Assembly: GCF_000334455.1 (NCBI RefSeq)
Contig: NZ_BANX01000016.1
Span: 103,221 to 167,220, forward strand
Length of the DNA stretch: 64,000 bases
Source of the DNA: Gordonia soli NBRC 108243
GTDB taxonomy: Bacteria; Actinomycetota; Actinomycetes; Mycobacteriales; Mycobacteriaceae
Direction: 5' to 3'
In this document: piece after piece, positions 29,230-38,566 of the stretch
Position numbering within the stretch: the stretch's first letter is position 1
Layout of the letters: each line of letters starts with the position of its first letter
Made by a program: the position numbers and the translations under genes
Notes under the pieces: model-generated
What the model was told of the DNA's origin: nothing
The model's input: the letters and a program-made list of their open reading frames with translations, nothing else
Database searches by the model: none

Positions 29230-30720
29230 ATGACGGCAAAGCCCGCGCCGACGACCGCGGTGATCGTGTTGGCGGCGGGTGCCGGGACACGGATGCGGTC
29301 GAAGACGCCCAAGATCCTGCACACCCTCGGCGGTCGCTCCCTGCTCGGTCACGCGTTGACCGGTGCCGCGACCCTCGAGCCCGAACACCTCGTCGCCGTG
29401 GTCGGTCACGAGCGAGAACTGGTCGGTGCAGCGGTCGAGGACCACGCCCGCGAGCTGGATCGTCCGATCCTGATCGCACCCCAGGACCAGCCGCTCGGCA
29501 CCGGCGACGCCGCTCGGGCCGGCTTGGCCGCACTCCCCGACGACTTCGACGGAACCGTCATCGTCACCGCCGCCGACATCCCGCTGCTCACGGGCGACAC
29601 CTTGACCGCAATCCTCGACACCCATCGCGCCGACGTCGGTGCCGCGGTGACACTGACCTCCTTCATCGCCGACGATCCGACCGGCTACGGCCGTATCGTG
29701 CGCTCCGCCGACGGCGCCCAGGTCGAGGCGATCGTCGAGCACAAGGACGCCGACGCCGATCAGCTCGCCATCGACGAGGTCAACGCGGGGATCTACGCGT
29801 TCGACGCATCGATCCTGCGGTCGTCGCTGACCCGACTCTCGACCGACAACGTGCAGGGCGAGTACTACCTGACCGATGTCGTGGCCATCGCGCGCGCCGA
29901 CGACCGTCCGGTCCGCGCGCTGACCGTCGACGACGCAGTGCTGGTCGCCGGCTGCAACGACCGTGTCCAGCTGTCGGAGCTCGCTGCCGAGTTGAACCGC
30001 CGCATCATCCGCGAGCACCAGCTGGCCGGCGTCACCGTCGTCGACCCCGCCACCACCTGGATCGACGTCGACGTCCGTATCGACGCGGATGTGCGCATCG
30101 AGCCCGGCACCCAGCTGCAGGGCCACACCACCGTTGCCGCCGACGCCGTCGTCGGTCCTGACACCACGCTGCGCGACGTCGCGGTCGGCTCGGGTGCGTC
30201 GGTCATCCGGACCCACGGATCGGAGTCCACCATCGGCGCCGACGCCACTGTCGGCCCGTTCGCGTATCTGCGCCCCGGCACCGTCCTGGGCGCACGCGGC
30301 AAGATCGGAACGTTCGTCGAGACCAAGAACGCCGAGATCGGCGCGGGTAGCAAGGTGCCCCACCTCACCTATGTCGGCGATGCGACGATCGGCGAGTACA
30401 CCAACGTCGGGGCATCGAGTGTCTTCGTGAACTACGACGGCGTCCACAAGCACCGCACGGTGATCGGCTCCCATTGCCGGACCGGGTCTGACAACATGTT
30501 TGTCGCACCGGTCGAGGTCGGCGACGGGGCCTATACCGGAGCCGGGACAGTCCTGCGGCACAATGTTCCGCCGGGGGCCCTCGCCGTCTCGGCGGGGGAA
30601 CAACGAAATATCGAGAACTGGGTGGTGCGCAAGCGCCCGGACACCGACGCGGCTCGGGCCGCGCTCGATGCCCAGCGCGCACCGGGTAGCCCGACCCCTG
30701 ACAGCACCACTTCCGAGTAG
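29230..30720 (+). CDS. glmU: bifunctional GlmU (GlcN-1-P acetyltransferase / GlcNAc-1-P uridylyltransferase)
   Basis: 496 aa from an ATG with GGAGG five bases upstream. N-terminal nucleotidyltransferase motif [26 protein letters not shown], then the C-terminal left-handed beta helix of hexapeptide repeats with the acetyltransferase residues ([48 protein letters not shown]). Makes UDP-GlcNAc for peptidoglycan and the arabinogalactan linker. Next to prs as in mycobacteria. Confidence 0.98.
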   Translation: MTAKPAPTTAVIVLAAGAGTRMRSKTPKILHTLGGRSLLGHALTGAATLEPEHLVAVVGHERELVGAAVEDHARELDRPILIAPQDQPLGTGDAARAGLAALPDDFDGTVIVTAADIPLLTGDTLTAILDTHRADVGAAVTLTSFIADDPTGYGRIVRSADGAQVEAIVEHKDADADQLAIDEVNAGIYAFDASILRSSLTRLSTDNVQGEYYLTDVVAIARADDRPVRALTVDDAVLVAGCNDRVQLSELAAELNRRIIREHQLAGVTVVDPATTWIDVDVRIDADVRIEPGTQLQGHTTVAADAVVGPDTTLRDVAVGSGASVIRTHGSESTIGADATVGPFAYLRPGTVLGARGKIGTFVETKNAEIGAGSKVPHLTYVGDATIGEYTNVGASSVFVNYDGVHKHRTVIGSHCRTGSDNMFVAPVEVGDGAYTGAGTVLRHNVPPGALAVSAGEQRNIENWVVRKRPDTDAARAALDAQRAPGSPTPDSTTSE

Positions 30721-30730
30721 AAGAGTTTTC

Positions 30731-31708
30731 ATGACCTGGACCACGGACAACCAGAAGAACCTCATGCTGTTCTCTGGCCGCGCCCATCCCGACCTCGCGC
30801 AGGCGGTCGCCGACGAGCTCGGCATCAAGGTGACCCCGCAGACCGCACGCGACTTCGCCAACGGTGAGATCTTCGTCCGTTTCGAGGAATCAGTCCGCGG
30901 CTCCGACGCCTTCGTCCTGCAGAGCTGCCCCTTCCCCCTGAACCAGTGGGTGATGGAGGCGCTGATCATGATCGACGCGCTCAAGCGGGGGTCCGCCAAG
31001 CGCATCAGCGTGATCCTGCCGTTCTACCCCTACGCCCGTCAGGACAAGAAGCATCGCGGGCGTGAGCCCATCTCGGCCCGTCTGATCGCCGACCTGCTCA
31101 AGGCCGCCGGCGCGGACCGCATCATCACGGTCGACCTCCACACCGACCAGATCCAGGGCTTCTTCGACGGTCCCGTCGACCACATGCACGCCCAGGGCCA
31201 GCTGGCCGACTACGTGCGCGAGAACTACGGCACCGACAACATCACCGTCGTCTCCCCCGACTCCGGCCGCGTCCGCGTCGCCGAGAAATGGGCCGACGCG
31301 CTGGCCGGTGCACCGCTGGCCTTCATCCACAAGACACGGGATCCGTTGGTGCCCAACCAGGTCAAGTCCAACCGCGTCGTCGGTGACGTCGAGGGCCAGA
31401 CCTGTGTGCTGATCGACGACATGATCGACACCGGCGGCACCATCGCTGGTGCGGTGAAGGTGCTCAAGGACGCCGGTGCCGGTGACGTGGTCATCGCGAC
31501 CACCCACGGCGTGTTCTCCGACCCGGCCGCCGAACGGCTCGCCAACTGCGGCGCCAAGGAGGTCATCGCGACCGACACCCTGCCGATCAGCCCCGAGAAG
31601 CACTTCGAGAACCTGACCGTGCTGTCCATCGCGCCCCTCTTGGCGCAGACCATCCGTGAGGTGTTCGAGAACGGCTCGGTCACGAGCTTGTTCGACGGCG
31701 TCGCCTGA
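30731..31708 (+). CDS. prs: ribose-phosphate pyrophosphokinase
   Basis: 325 aa, beginning 10 bases after glmU. Class I PRPP synthetase: FANGEIFVRFEESVRG, flexible-loop FYPYARQDKKHRGREPIS, DLHTDQIQGFF and the PRPP loop VLIDDMIDTGGT. Makes PRPP from ribose-5-phosphate and ATP for nucleotides, His, Trp and decaprenylphosphoryl arabinose. In M. tuberculosis lpqT and rplY follow directly; here 26 kb of other genes intervene. Confidence 0.98.
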   Translation: MTWTTDNQKNLMLFSGRAHPDLAQAVADELGIKVTPQTARDFANGEIFVRFEESVRGSDAFVLQSCPFPLNQWVMEALIMIDALKRGSAKRISVILPFYPYARQDKKHRGREPISARLIADLLKAAGADRIITVDLHTDQIQGFFDGPVDHMHAQGQLADYVRENYGTDNITVVSPDSGRVRVAEKWADALAGAPLAFIHKTRDPLVPNQVKSNRVVGDVEGQTCVLIDDMIDTGGTIAGAVKVLKDAGAGDVVIATTHGVFSDPAAERLANCGAKEVIATDTLPISPEKHFENLTVLSIAPLLAQTIREVFENGSVTSLFDGVA

Positions 31709-31714
31709 CATCGT

Positions 31715-31750
31715 CGCGCGGCGGGCGGGTCACTCCTCTCCCGCCGCGCG
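31715..31750. terminator. bidirectional terminator stem
   Basis: Perfect 11-bp arms (CGCGCGGCGGG / CCCGCCGCGCG) around a 14-base loop, between convergent prs and the next gene, whose stop codon is in the loop. Confidence 0.55.
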
Positions 31751-32323
31751 CCGACGCCACCACCAACCGGCCACTCCCGCTCCGACGAGCAGCACGGCCA
31801 CGGCTCCGATGACGATGGGGACGACGGGTGGGCCCGATTCCGAATCATCGGCCGGGAAGGGTTCCATCGATGGGCCGCCGTAGAGCAGCGCCTCACCGAG
31901 CGAGATCCATTTCAGGTTGCTGCACAGCGACGCCGACCATTCGCCGTCAGCGGGCCTGACCGGTCCCGCCGAGCCGCCGCCGAGCATGATCACACGCTCC
32001 ACGCCGACCTCCAGGTCGACACCGCAGGCCGCCGAACTCGACGCCGTGACCACGGTGATCCGCTCGGGTACCCGTTGCTTGTAGCTCTGCCGCACCTCGA
32101 CGATGTACCGCGTCGTCTGATCGGCGCCCTCGGACTTCTCGACGGGTACGCCGAAGACCACCGCCGACGCCCGCTTGACGGCGTCGCGTTCGGACAGCGG
32201 AACGCAGGAACAGGCGCACGCCGGGGCGGCTCGCACGGTCGACCATCCGATCACCGCGGCGAGCAGTACACCGACGACGAGCATCGAACGGGTGATCCTC
32301 CCGAACCGCGGCATATCGGACAT
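31730..32323 (-). CDS. secreted NTR/TIMP-like protein with C-terminal membrane anchor
   Basis: 197 aa. Signal peptide, then immediately CACSC, which is the diagnostic start of netrin-like/TIMP-like domains (free alpha-amino Cys after cleavage). Two later cysteines (AACGVDL, SLCSNLKW) could pair with them. Ends with a transmembrane helix and WWWRRR, so the domain faces outward. Actinobacterial members have no known function. TACCGT ends 6 bases before the ATG at 32323 (leaderless); a second ATG is 9 bases on. Confidence 0.85.
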   Translation of the reverse strand: MSDMPRFGRITRSMLVVGVLLAAVIGWSTVRAAPACACSCVPLSERDAVKRASAVVFGVPVEKSEGADQTTRYIVEVRQSYKQRVPERITVVTASSSAACGVDLEVGVERVIMLGGGSAGPVRPADGEWSASLCSNLKWISLGEALLYGGPSMEPFPADDSESGPPVVPIVIGAVAVLLVGAGVAGWWWRRRAAGEE

Positions 32324-32410
32324 CCGCCCACGGTAGCCGCAGACCTCCGCATCCGACGCGTCGCGTGGATCGATCGACCGACACCGATCGGTCGTCGGTA
32401 CGCTGAGCCC

Positions 32411-32752
32411 GTGGCCGCCACCATCTATCACAATCCCCGCTGCTCGACGTCCCGCAAGGCCCTCGACGGCCTCCGTGATGCGGGCATCGAACCGACCGTC
32501 GTCAAGTATCTGGACGAGCCGTACACGCGCGCCCAACTGGAGAAGTTGTTCGCCGACGCGGGTCTGACAGCACACGAGGCCGCCCGACGCCGCGACCCGC
32601 TCTACACCGAACTCGATGTCCCTTCGCTCACCGAGGACCAACTCCTCGACGCGATGGTCGAGCATCCGATCCTCGTGGAACGTCCGTTCGTGGTGACCGA
32701 CAAGGGAACCCGTCTGGCCCGGCCGCTGGCGAAGCTCGACGAGATCATCTAG
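32411..32752 (+). CDS. ArsC/Spx-family thioredoxin-fold reductase
   Basis: 113 aa from a GTG with TACGCT 6 bases upstream (leaderless). Family start IYHNPRCSTSRKAL with the catalytic Cys11, then VVKYLDEPYTRAQL, LYTELD, HPILVERPFVV. Typical of glutaredoxin-dependent arsenate reductases (E. coli ArsC class). No ars operon is nearby, so arsenate may not be its real substrate. Confidence 0.9.
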   Translation: MAATIYHNPRCSTSRKALDGLRDAGIEPTVVKYLDEPYTRAQLEKLFADAGLTAHEAARRRDPLYTELDVPSLTEDQLLDAMVEHPILVERPFVVTDKGTRLARPLAKLDEII

Positions 32753-32777
32753 CCGAGCCCCGAGCGGCGACACCGGC

Positions 32778-32795
32778 GTTCGGCTCACAGCGAAC
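32778..32795. promoter_or_regulatory. candidate ClgR-type box before the activator gene
   Basis: GTTCG-N8-CGAAC inverted repeat; the right part GCTCACAGCGAAC fits the ClgR consensus I recall (WNNWCGCYNANRGCGWWS) at 10 of 13 fixed positions. It sits 28 bases upstream of the -10 (TAGCGT, 32823-32828) of the next gene. Confidence 0.4.
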
Positions 32796-32835
32796 AGGCT
32801 CTGTCCCGGCGCACCGAGTCGGTAGCGTTCGCTCC

Positions 32836-33228
32836 ATGGAGGGCACTCGTATCCGACCATCGCTACCGTCGAAGCGGTTGCCGGATCCCCTGTGGCGCGA
32901 GATCGTCGGCGAGATCCTCCGCCGCCACCGCAGGCTCCGCGACGAGAAGCTCGCCGACACTGCGCGTCGGGCAGGGGTGTCGGGACAGTACCTCTCCGAA
33001 CTCGAACGCGGCCTCAAGGACCCGTCCTCGGAGATCCTGTCCGCGATCCTCGGCGCACTCGATCTCGGCATCGCCGACCTCACCCGTGAGGTCGCTCGTG
33101 CGCTGTCCGCTCCGCCGGTGCTGACCAGCGTCCCGACCGGTCGCTCCGCGTCCGGGCCGGACACGGCGTCGCACACCGTCCGCCGACCGTCGGCGATGCG
33201 CAGCAACGTCATCGCACTGGCTGCCTGA
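32836..33228 (+). CDS. PopR/ClgR-type XRE activator of clpP genes
   Basis: 130 aa. Helix-turn-helix LADTARRAGVSGQYLSELERGLKDPSSEIL is that of ClgR/PopR regulators, which activate clp genes in actinobacteria. The polypeptide ends ALAA: in Streptomyces PopR/ClgR the last two alanines are a ClpP degradation signal. It is tail-to-tail with a clpP pair, as popR neighbours clpP3clpP4 in Streptomyces. TAGCGT ends 7 bases before the ATG (leaderless). Expected loop: when ClpP1P2 is overwhelmed the activator is stabilised and turns on the second clpP pair. Confidence 0.85.
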   Translation: MEGTRIRPSLPSKRLPDPLWREIVGEILRRHRRLRDEKLADTARRAGVSGQYLSELERGLKDPSSEILSAILGALDLGIADLTREVARALSAPPVLTSVPTGRSASGPDTASHTVRRPSAMRSNVIALAA

Positions 33229-33262
33229 GCGCGGGCCGGCCGGCGCGGCCACACGAGAGCCG

Positions 33263-33868
33263 TCACCGCCGGACCGACTTCTCCCGACTGTCGATGATGT
33301 GGTCGGCCAGACCGTATTCCACGATCTCGTTCGCCCGCAGCACCCGGTCGCGATCGGTGTCCCGACGCAGGGTCTCCACATCCTGGCCGGTGTGCCGGCT
33401 CAGCGCGGTCTCGATCTCCGATCGCACCCGCAGGATCTCGTCGGCCGCCAGGATGAGGTCGGGGATGGTGCCACGTCCCTGTCCGGATGGCTGATGCAGC
33501 AGGACCCGCGCATGCGGGAGGACGAACCGACGGCCGCGCTCACCGGCGGCCAGCAGCAGTGCGGTGGCCGAGAACGCCTGTCCGACACAGGTCGTCGATA
33601 TCGGTGCGTTGCAATACTGCAGGGTGTCGTAGAGGGCGAACGCGGCGGTCACCGATCCGCCGGGCGAGTTGATGTAGAGGGCGATCTCCTGTTCCGGGTT
33701 GTCGGAGTCGAGATGCAGGATCTGCGCTATCAGCGCATTGGCGACACCGTCATCGATCTCGGTGCCGAGGTAGAGGATTCGTTCCTCCAGTAACCGGCTG
33801 TAGACGTCCATCACCCGTTCGCCCGCCGGGCTGCGGGTGACGACGTTCGGAATCGTGTAGGTGCTCAT
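33263..33868 (-). CDS. clpP: ClpP protease subunit (second gene of the pair)
   Basis: 201 aa from an ATG overlapping the previous stop (ATGA). Catalytic Ser in [11 protein letters not shown], His in [12 protein letters not shown], Asp in [19 protein letters not shown]. The Ser motif GQAFSA differs from the usual GxAxSMG. Forms a self-compartmentalised protease with Clp ATPases. Mycobacteria have only ClpP1P2, usually beside tig and clpX; neither is here, so this pair looks like an additional ClpP3P4 set. Confidence 0.92.
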   Translation of the reverse strand: MSTYTIPNVVTRSPAGERVMDVYSRLLEERILYLGTEIDDGVANALIAQILHLDSDNPEQEIALYINSPGGSVTAAFALYDTLQYCNAPISTTCVGQAFSATALLLAAGERGRRFVLPHARVLLHQPSGQGRGTIPDLILAADEILRVRSEIETALSRHTGQDVETLRRDTDRDRVLRANEIVEYGLADHIIDSREKSVRR

Positions 33869-34482
33869 CGCAGCGCGCTCCCCAATCCCAGCCGCGACCG
33901 GGTGTCCGGACGGATCTGGGTGATGTCGGTGACCACGGAGTCGATGAATCCGTAGTCGATGGCCTCGGTGGCGGTGAAGACGTGATCGCGCAGGGAGTCG
34001 GCGAAGACGCGTTCGATGGTCTGGCCGGTCTGCTGGGCGATGAGCTCCAGCACTGTGTCCCGCACGGCACGGAGGTCGTCGGCCTGCAGCTCGATGTCGG
34101 GCGCATAGCCACCGATCCCCGACGATCCCTGGTGCAGGAGGACTTTCGCGTGGGGCATGGCATAGCGCTTGCCCTTGGTGCCACTGCACAGCAGGAACTG
34201 TCCTGCGCTGTAGGCCATCCCGAGCGCGACGGTCGAGACGTCGTTCGGGATCAGCCGCATCGTGTCCATGATCGCGAGCATCGCCGGTACCGACCCACCC
34301 GGCGAGTTGATCCACAGGCTGATGTCGGTCACCGGGTCGGCGGTGGCGAGCAGCACGAGTTGGGAGCAGAGTCGACTCCCGTTCTCGTCGTCGAGAGCGC
34401 GGTCGAGGAGGAGGACCCGATGGGCGAGAAGCTCTTCCGCCGTCCAGGTCACCAGTGGTTCGGTCTGGGTGTCGGTGCTCAT
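33865..34482 (-). CDS. clpP: ClpP protease subunit (first gene of the pair)
   Basis: 205 aa from the ATG beginning MSTDTQTEP; an earlier ATG would place the start in the promoter. Catalytic residues: Ser in [11 protein letters not shown], His in [13 protein letters not shown], Asp in [20 protein letters not shown] (the usual DRD triplet is LRD). INSPGGSV substrate loop intact in both. Two unlike subunits with coupled genes suggest a mixed 14-mer. A CACAGT lies 6 bases before the ATG, so it too may be leaderless. Confidence 0.92.
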   Translation of the reverse strand: MSTDTQTEPLVTWTAEELLAHRVLLLDRALDDENGSRLCSQLVLLATADPVTDISLWINSPGGSVPAMLAIMDTMRLIPNDVSTVALGMAYSAGQFLLCSGTKGKRYAMPHAKVLLHQGSSGIGGYAPDIELQADDLRAVRDTVLELIAQQTGQTIERVFADSLRDHVFTATEAIDYGFIDSVVTDITQIRPDTRSRLGLGSALR

Positions 34483-34522
34483 GTCCCGACTGTGCGCCGG
34501 CCGTCGCACCGACGCCATGACA

Positions 34523-34559
34523 CGCTGCTGTGAGCAGAACGATTCTGCTCACAGCAGCG
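34523..34559. promoter_or_regulatory. 37-bp perfect inverted repeat: paired PopR-like boxes
   Basis: 17-base arms around CGA form one perfect palindrome. Each arm is itself an inverted repeat: CTGCT-GTG-AGCAG (34525-34537) and CTGCT-CAC-AGCAG (34545-34557), centres 20 bases apart. This fits the PopR box I recall from Streptomyces (TCTGCC-N3-GGCAGA). The nearer box lies 30 bases upstream of the CACAGT -10 of the clpP operon, just outside the -35 position: an activator geometry. Confidence 0.8.
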
Positions 34560-34665
34560 ACGCCCGTCGGCTCGCGTCACGACGACGGCTGCGCAGCGGC
34601 CCCGAACTCGGCTGCGCGGTCGACGCCATCTCGCTGGCCGTCCTCAACGGGCTCATGGTTCAGGT

Positions 34666-35691
34666 TCAGTGGCTGATCGACCCGGAGACCGCACTGGCGG
34701 GGGACGCAGTGGTGGATGCTGCGCGGGAGTGGTCGTCCTCGACCACTCCCGATTGAGGTGTCGTGGTCGCGGAACGCGCCGACCCCACCACCGCGGCAAC
34801 GCACGCGACGCAGACCGTCGCCACCACCGATCCGACGAGCAACGTGCGCGCGTCGGGATGCATGATCGATTGACCGCGCAGGGCCTGCCACAGCGTGATC
34901 GCCACGCCGGCAGCCCATCCCGTCCCCACCACAGCCACCAGTCGCGCGCGGACACGCTCATCGCGCAACCACGGAGAACGTCGTGCAGCCAGCACCAACA
35001 GTGCAGCGACGACGAGCAGCACCTGCATTGCATGCAGCCCGAGAAAGTGCGGGATGCGTAGATCACCTGCGACCGTGCTCCATCCGGCGATGGGTAGGCC
35101 GGACGAGCCGTCATTGGCGCCGAAGGTGTGACCGCCGGCCAACTCGACCAGATCGCCGTTCGCGTCACGGACCACTTGCGTCCCGGCCAGCGCGACCAGG
35201 TATCCCAAGCCCATCCCGATCACCGAGACCACCATCCCGATCCGCATCGCCACGGTGATCGCGGCATCGCCGATCCGCTGGCGCAGCAGGATGATCGCGA
35301 TGGACAGGTTGGCGACGAAGAGTCCCGGCACACCGCTGGCGAAGATGATCTGTCCGTAATGGTTGATCGGGTCACCCGCGGTGTTGAAGTGGCTGAACGT
35401 ACCGCGCGCCGCCTGCAACACGATGAACCCGACGTCGATGATCGCCGTGACGGCGAACAACGGAGCGAGATAGCGGGTCCACCTGCGCCCCCGGTGTGGA
35501 TGGTCGAGCAGCCACGCAAGGGTCGCCGTGTACAGGGCGAAGGCGATGCCGAACTTGACCGGCTTGGTCCATACGGACACACCGAGCAGCATTCGGTCGT
35601 CGATCATCATCGCCACCAGGCCGAACACTGCAAGCAGCGCCATCAGGGTGGCCGTCGTCATCAGGACCCGTTGTGTGCGGAAGAGGCTCAT
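34666..35691 (-). CDS. polytopic membrane protein, hypothetical
   Basis: 341 aa from the ATG giving MSLFRTQRVL. About eight hydrophobic segments with VWTKPVKFGIAFALYTATLAW in the second/third helices and several His (HFLGLHAMQVL, TFSHF, DPINHYG) that could lie near the membrane centre. The C-terminal 40 residues are polar and disordered. No transporter or enzyme family recognised. Same strand as the clpP genes but downstream of ilvD by 168 bases. Confidence 0.8.
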   Translation of the reverse strand: MSLFRTQRVLMTTATLMALLAVFGLVAMMIDDRMLLGVSVWTKPVKFGIAFALYTATLAWLLDHPHRGRRWTRYLAPLFAVTAIIDVGFIVLQAARGTFSHFNTAGDPINHYGQIIFASGVPGLFVANLSIAIILLRQRIGDAAITVAMRIGMVVSVIGMGLGYLVALAGTQVVRDANGDLVELAGGHTFGANDGSSGLPIAGWSTVAGDLRIPHFLGLHAMQVLLVVAALLVLAARRSPWLRDERVRARLVAVVGTGWAAGVAITLWQALRGQSIMHPDARTLLVGSVVATVCVACVAAVVGSARSATTTPQSGVVEDDHSRAASTTASPASAVSGSISH

Positions 35692-35836
35692 GGTCGCGAC
35701 GCTATGGCCGCACCCCACCGACCGTCCTCACCAGAACGAGCCAGATGCCCCCTACCTCCGGAGTAGGGGGCAGGGGTCACAGGGGGCAGGGACCGTCGCG
35801 GCTCTCGCATGACCACCGCGGCACAGGGTGAGCATC

Positions 35837-35872
35837 GCAGGTCAGGTGAGTACCGCAGATCAGGTGAGTACC
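35837..35872. repeat. tandem 18-bp repeat at the ilvD 3' end
   Basis: Two 18-base units, GCAGGTCAGGTGAGTACC and GCAGATCAGGTGAGTACC, preceded by a degenerate third (35821-35836). The ilvD stop codon lies inside the second unit. Probably replication slippage; it would not change IlvD beyond its last residues. Confidence 0.75.
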
Positions 35873-37581
35873 GCACCCTCCGAGGCGGATCCGACGAGCT
35901 TCTGGTACTTCGCGAGCACACCGCGGGTGTACCTCGGCGGCAACGGCTCCCACCCCGCGCGCCGGGATTCCAACTCCGCAGCATCGACCAACACATCGAG
36001 TGTGCCCTTGCCGACGTCGAGTCGGATCTGGTCGCCGTCGCGCACGAATGCGATCGGCCCGGCGTCGACCGCTTCCGGGGCGACGTGCCCGACGCACAGT
36101 CCGGTCGTGCCGCCCGAGAAACGACCGTCGGTCAGCAGCAGCACGTCTTTGCCGAGTCCGGCACCCTTGATGGCGCCGGTGATCGCGAGCATCTCGCGCA
36201 TGCCCGGACCGCCCTTGGGCCCCTCATAGCGGATCACGACGACATCGCCCGCCGTGATGGTGCCATCCTCCAGCGCGTCCATCGCGGCGCGCTCGCGCTC
36301 GAAGACGCGTGCGGTCCCGACGAACACGTCGGAGTCGAAACCCGCCGACTTCACGACTGCTCCACCAGGAGCGAGCGATCCACGCAGGATGGTGATGCCG
36401 CCGGTCGGATGGATCGGCTCGGACATCGCCCGCAGCACCTTGCCGTCGGGGTCAGGCGGCGCGATGTGGGCGAGGTTTTCCGCGATCGTCGACCCGGTGA
36501 CCGTGAGGCAGTCGCCGTGGAGGAGACCGGCGTCCAGGAGGGCCTTCATCACGACGGGCACGCCCCCGATGGCGTCGACGTCGGTCATCACGTGCTGTCC
36601 GAAGGGTTTGACGTCGGCCAGGTGGGGCACGCGGGACCCCACCCGGGCGAAGTCCTCGAGGGTCAGTTCGACCTCGGCCTCGCGGGCGATCGCCAACAGA
36701 TGCAGTACCGCGTTGGTCGAGCCGCCGAAGGCCATGACGACCGCGATCGCGTTCTCGAACGCTTCCCGGGTCAGGATGTCGCGCGCGGTGATCCCTCGAC
36801 GAAGCAGTTCCACCACCGCTTCTCCGCTGGCCCGGGCGAATCCATCCCGCCGACGATCCGGTGCGGGCGGAGAGGCACTGCCGGGCAACGACATCCCGAG
36901 GGCTTCGGCAGCGCTGGCCATGGTGTTGGCGGTGTACATGCCACCGCACGCGCCCTCGCCCGGACAGATGGACCGCTCGATGGTGTCGACGTCCTCACGC
37001 GACATCAGGCCTCGCGAGCACGCCCCGACCGCCTCGAAGGCGTCGATGATGGTGACCTGACGCTCGGTTCCGTCCGAGAGGGTGGCGAATCCAGGGAGCG
37101 TCGAGCCGGCGTAGAGGAAGACGTTGGCGAGATCGAGTCGCGCCGCAGCCATCAACATGCCGGGCAATGACTTGTCACAGCCGGCGAGCAGGACCGAGCC
37201 GTCGAGGCGCTCGGCGCTCATCACCGTCTCGACGCTGTCGGCGATCACCTCGCGCGACACCAGCGAGAAGTGCATCCCCTCGTGGCCCATCGAGATCCCG
37301 TCCGACACCGAGATGGTGCCGAATTCCATCGGGTATCCACCTGCGGCGTGGACCCCCTCCTTGACGGCCTTCGCCAGTCGTTCCAACGAGAGGTTGCACG
37401 GTGTGATCTCGTTCCACGACGATCCGACCCCGATCTGGGACTTCACCCAGTCGTCGTCGCCCATCCCCACGGCTCGGAGCATGCCGCGTGCGGCGGTGCG
37501 CTCGAGACCGTCGGTGACGTCGCGACTTCTGGGTTTGACGTCCGGCGACGTGGAGGTGGACGGATCGTTCGGAGTCGACAT
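35860..37581 (-). CDS. ilvD: dihydroxy-acid dehydratase
   Basis: 573 aa, ATG with AGGAG four bases upstream. IlvD/Edd signatures [18 protein letters not shown] and [14 protein letters not shown] hold the Fe-S cysteines; [16 protein letters not shown] is in the C-terminal domain. Dehydrates dihydroxy-acids to the 2-keto precursors of Val, Leu and Ile. A stretch near residue 235 ([15 protein letters not shown]) is the usual variable loop. No other ilv gene adjoins it. Confidence 0.97.
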   Translation of the reverse strand: MSTPNDPSTSTSPDVKPRSRDVTDGLERTAARGMLRAVGMGDDDWVKSQIGVGSSWNEITPCNLSLERLAKAVKEGVHAAGGYPMEFGTISVSDGISMGHEGMHFSLVSREVIADSVETVMSAERLDGSVLLAGCDKSLPGMLMAAARLDLANVFLYAGSTLPGFATLSDGTERQVTIIDAFEAVGACSRGLMSREDVDTIERSICPGEGACGGMYTANTMASAAEALGMSLPGSASPPAPDRRRDGFARASGEAVVELLRRGITARDILTREAFENAIAVVMAFGGSTNAVLHLLAIAREAEVELTLEDFARVGSRVPHLADVKPFGQHVMTDVDAIGGVPVVMKALLDAGLLHGDCLTVTGSTIAENLAHIAPPDPDGKVLRAMSEPIHPTGGITILRGSLAPGGAVVKSAGFDSDVFVGTARVFERERAAMDALEDGTITAGDVVVIRYEGPKGGPGMREMLAITGAIKGAGLGKDVLLLTDGRFSGGTTGLCVGHVAPEAVDAGPIAFVRDGDQIRLDVGKGTLDVLVDAAELESRRAGWEPLPPRYTRGVLAKYQKLVGSASEGAVLT

Positions 37582-37694
37582 GACACTCCTGACCTGGGCT
37601 ACGGGTGGGCTGTCTCCATTCGAGGTTAGACCCGCGCCTTCCGGCGCCCTGCGGTCACCGGTGAATGTCGCCTCCGATGCTGCGCGCGGTCAGG

Positions 37695-37952
37695 TCATCG
37701 ATGTTCTGTCAGCGTGAGTTTTGGCCAGGGCGGCTGTTTGTAGACCGCGGCGCTCCCGAGGGTCGCCGCGATCAGACCCGTCATCACACCGATGATCGCC
37801 ACCCGACCCGAATCCGGCGACGGAGTCCAGGTGGTGCCCGTCGGGGTCACCGTGAAGATCCCGACCGCGACGGATCGGCCGCGCCACGTGGCGCGCGAGA
37901 CAGGTATGACCGTGCGATCGTCGTCGATCCGGATGGGTTCGTCGTAGTCCAT
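37695..37952 (-). CDS. small membrane protein, hypothetical, 85 aa
   Basis: ATG with GAGGAG seven bases upstream. A basic soluble N-terminal half (VIPVSRATWRGRSVAVGIFTVTPTGTTWTP) precedes one hydrophobic segment (VAIIGVMTGLIAATLGSAAVY). No family recognised; it reads as a single-pass anchored protein. Confidence 0.65.
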   Translation of the reverse strand: MDYDEPIRIDDDRTVIPVSRATWRGRSVAVGIFTVTPTGTTWTPSPDSGRVAIIGVMTGLIAATLGSAAVYKQPPWPKLTLTEHR

Positions 37953-38092
37953 GTCGTCTCCTCGTCACCGTCGTATTCGAGTCATGGGGGCGTGACCGTG
38001 CCCTCCCATCGTCGGCTCCCCGCTCACCTCGCACAACCGCCACGGTCATCCGACCTGCGAAGGCTCGACCACACGGGGATACGCTGCGATCC

Positions 38093-38560
38093 GTGGATTA
38101 CGCCGAGGACATCACCGTGGGCGAGACCCGACGGTTCGGAAAGCACTCCGTGAGCGAGGCGGAACTCGTCGACTTCGCGCGTGAGTGGGACCCGCAGTCG
38201 TTCCACATCGACCGGGCGGCTGCCGAATCGGGTGTCTACGGTGGCCTCATCGCGAGCGGCATACACACCTTGGCCATCGGGCAACGGCTCGCGGTCGACG
38301 CCGTCTACGCGCAGTGGCACGTCATCGCGGGACGACGGCTGGTCGAGGTCCGCTTCCTCCGACCGGTCCGGGTCGGCGACACACTGTCCGGTACCAACAC
38401 CGTGCGCGAGGTGGCCGTCGACGACAAGGGGCGTGCCCAGGTGGCCAACGACGTCGTGCTGGTCAATCAGGCCGACAAGCCGGTGCTGTCGATGACCGTC
38501 GAGGTACTCGTGCGAGCACGCCCCGGGGCCGATACCGCACGAGGCCCACGGCTCTCGTGA
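38093..38560 (+). CDS. MaoC-like (R)-enoyl hydratase
   Basis: 155 aa from a GTG with TACGCT 7 bases upstream (leaderless). Hot-dog fold with the hydratase-2 dyad in EWDPQSFHID (Asp and His five residues apart) and GGLIASGIHT. Acts on enoyl-CoA or enoyl-ACP, as HadB or MaoC-type enzymes do. Single gene, so the pathway is not evident. Confidence 0.92.
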   Translation: MDYAEDITVGETRRFGKHSVSEAELVDFAREWDPQSFHIDRAAAESGVYGGLIASGIHTLAIGQRLAVDAVYAQWHVIAGRRLVEVRFLRPVRVGDTLSGTNTVREVAVDDKGRAQVANDVVLVNQADKPVLSMTVEVLVRARPGADTARGPRLS

Positions 38561-38566
38561 TGCCCG

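Noticed and set aside
29107..31005. 632-codon minus-strand open frame
   Set aside because: Antisense to glmU and prs; composition (Gly/Val/Asp-rich) is that of a shadow frame.
33229..33262. Terminator between the PopR-like gene and clpP
   Set aside because: A GGCCGGCC palindrome is present, but the stem is short and it could be chance in GC-rich DNA.
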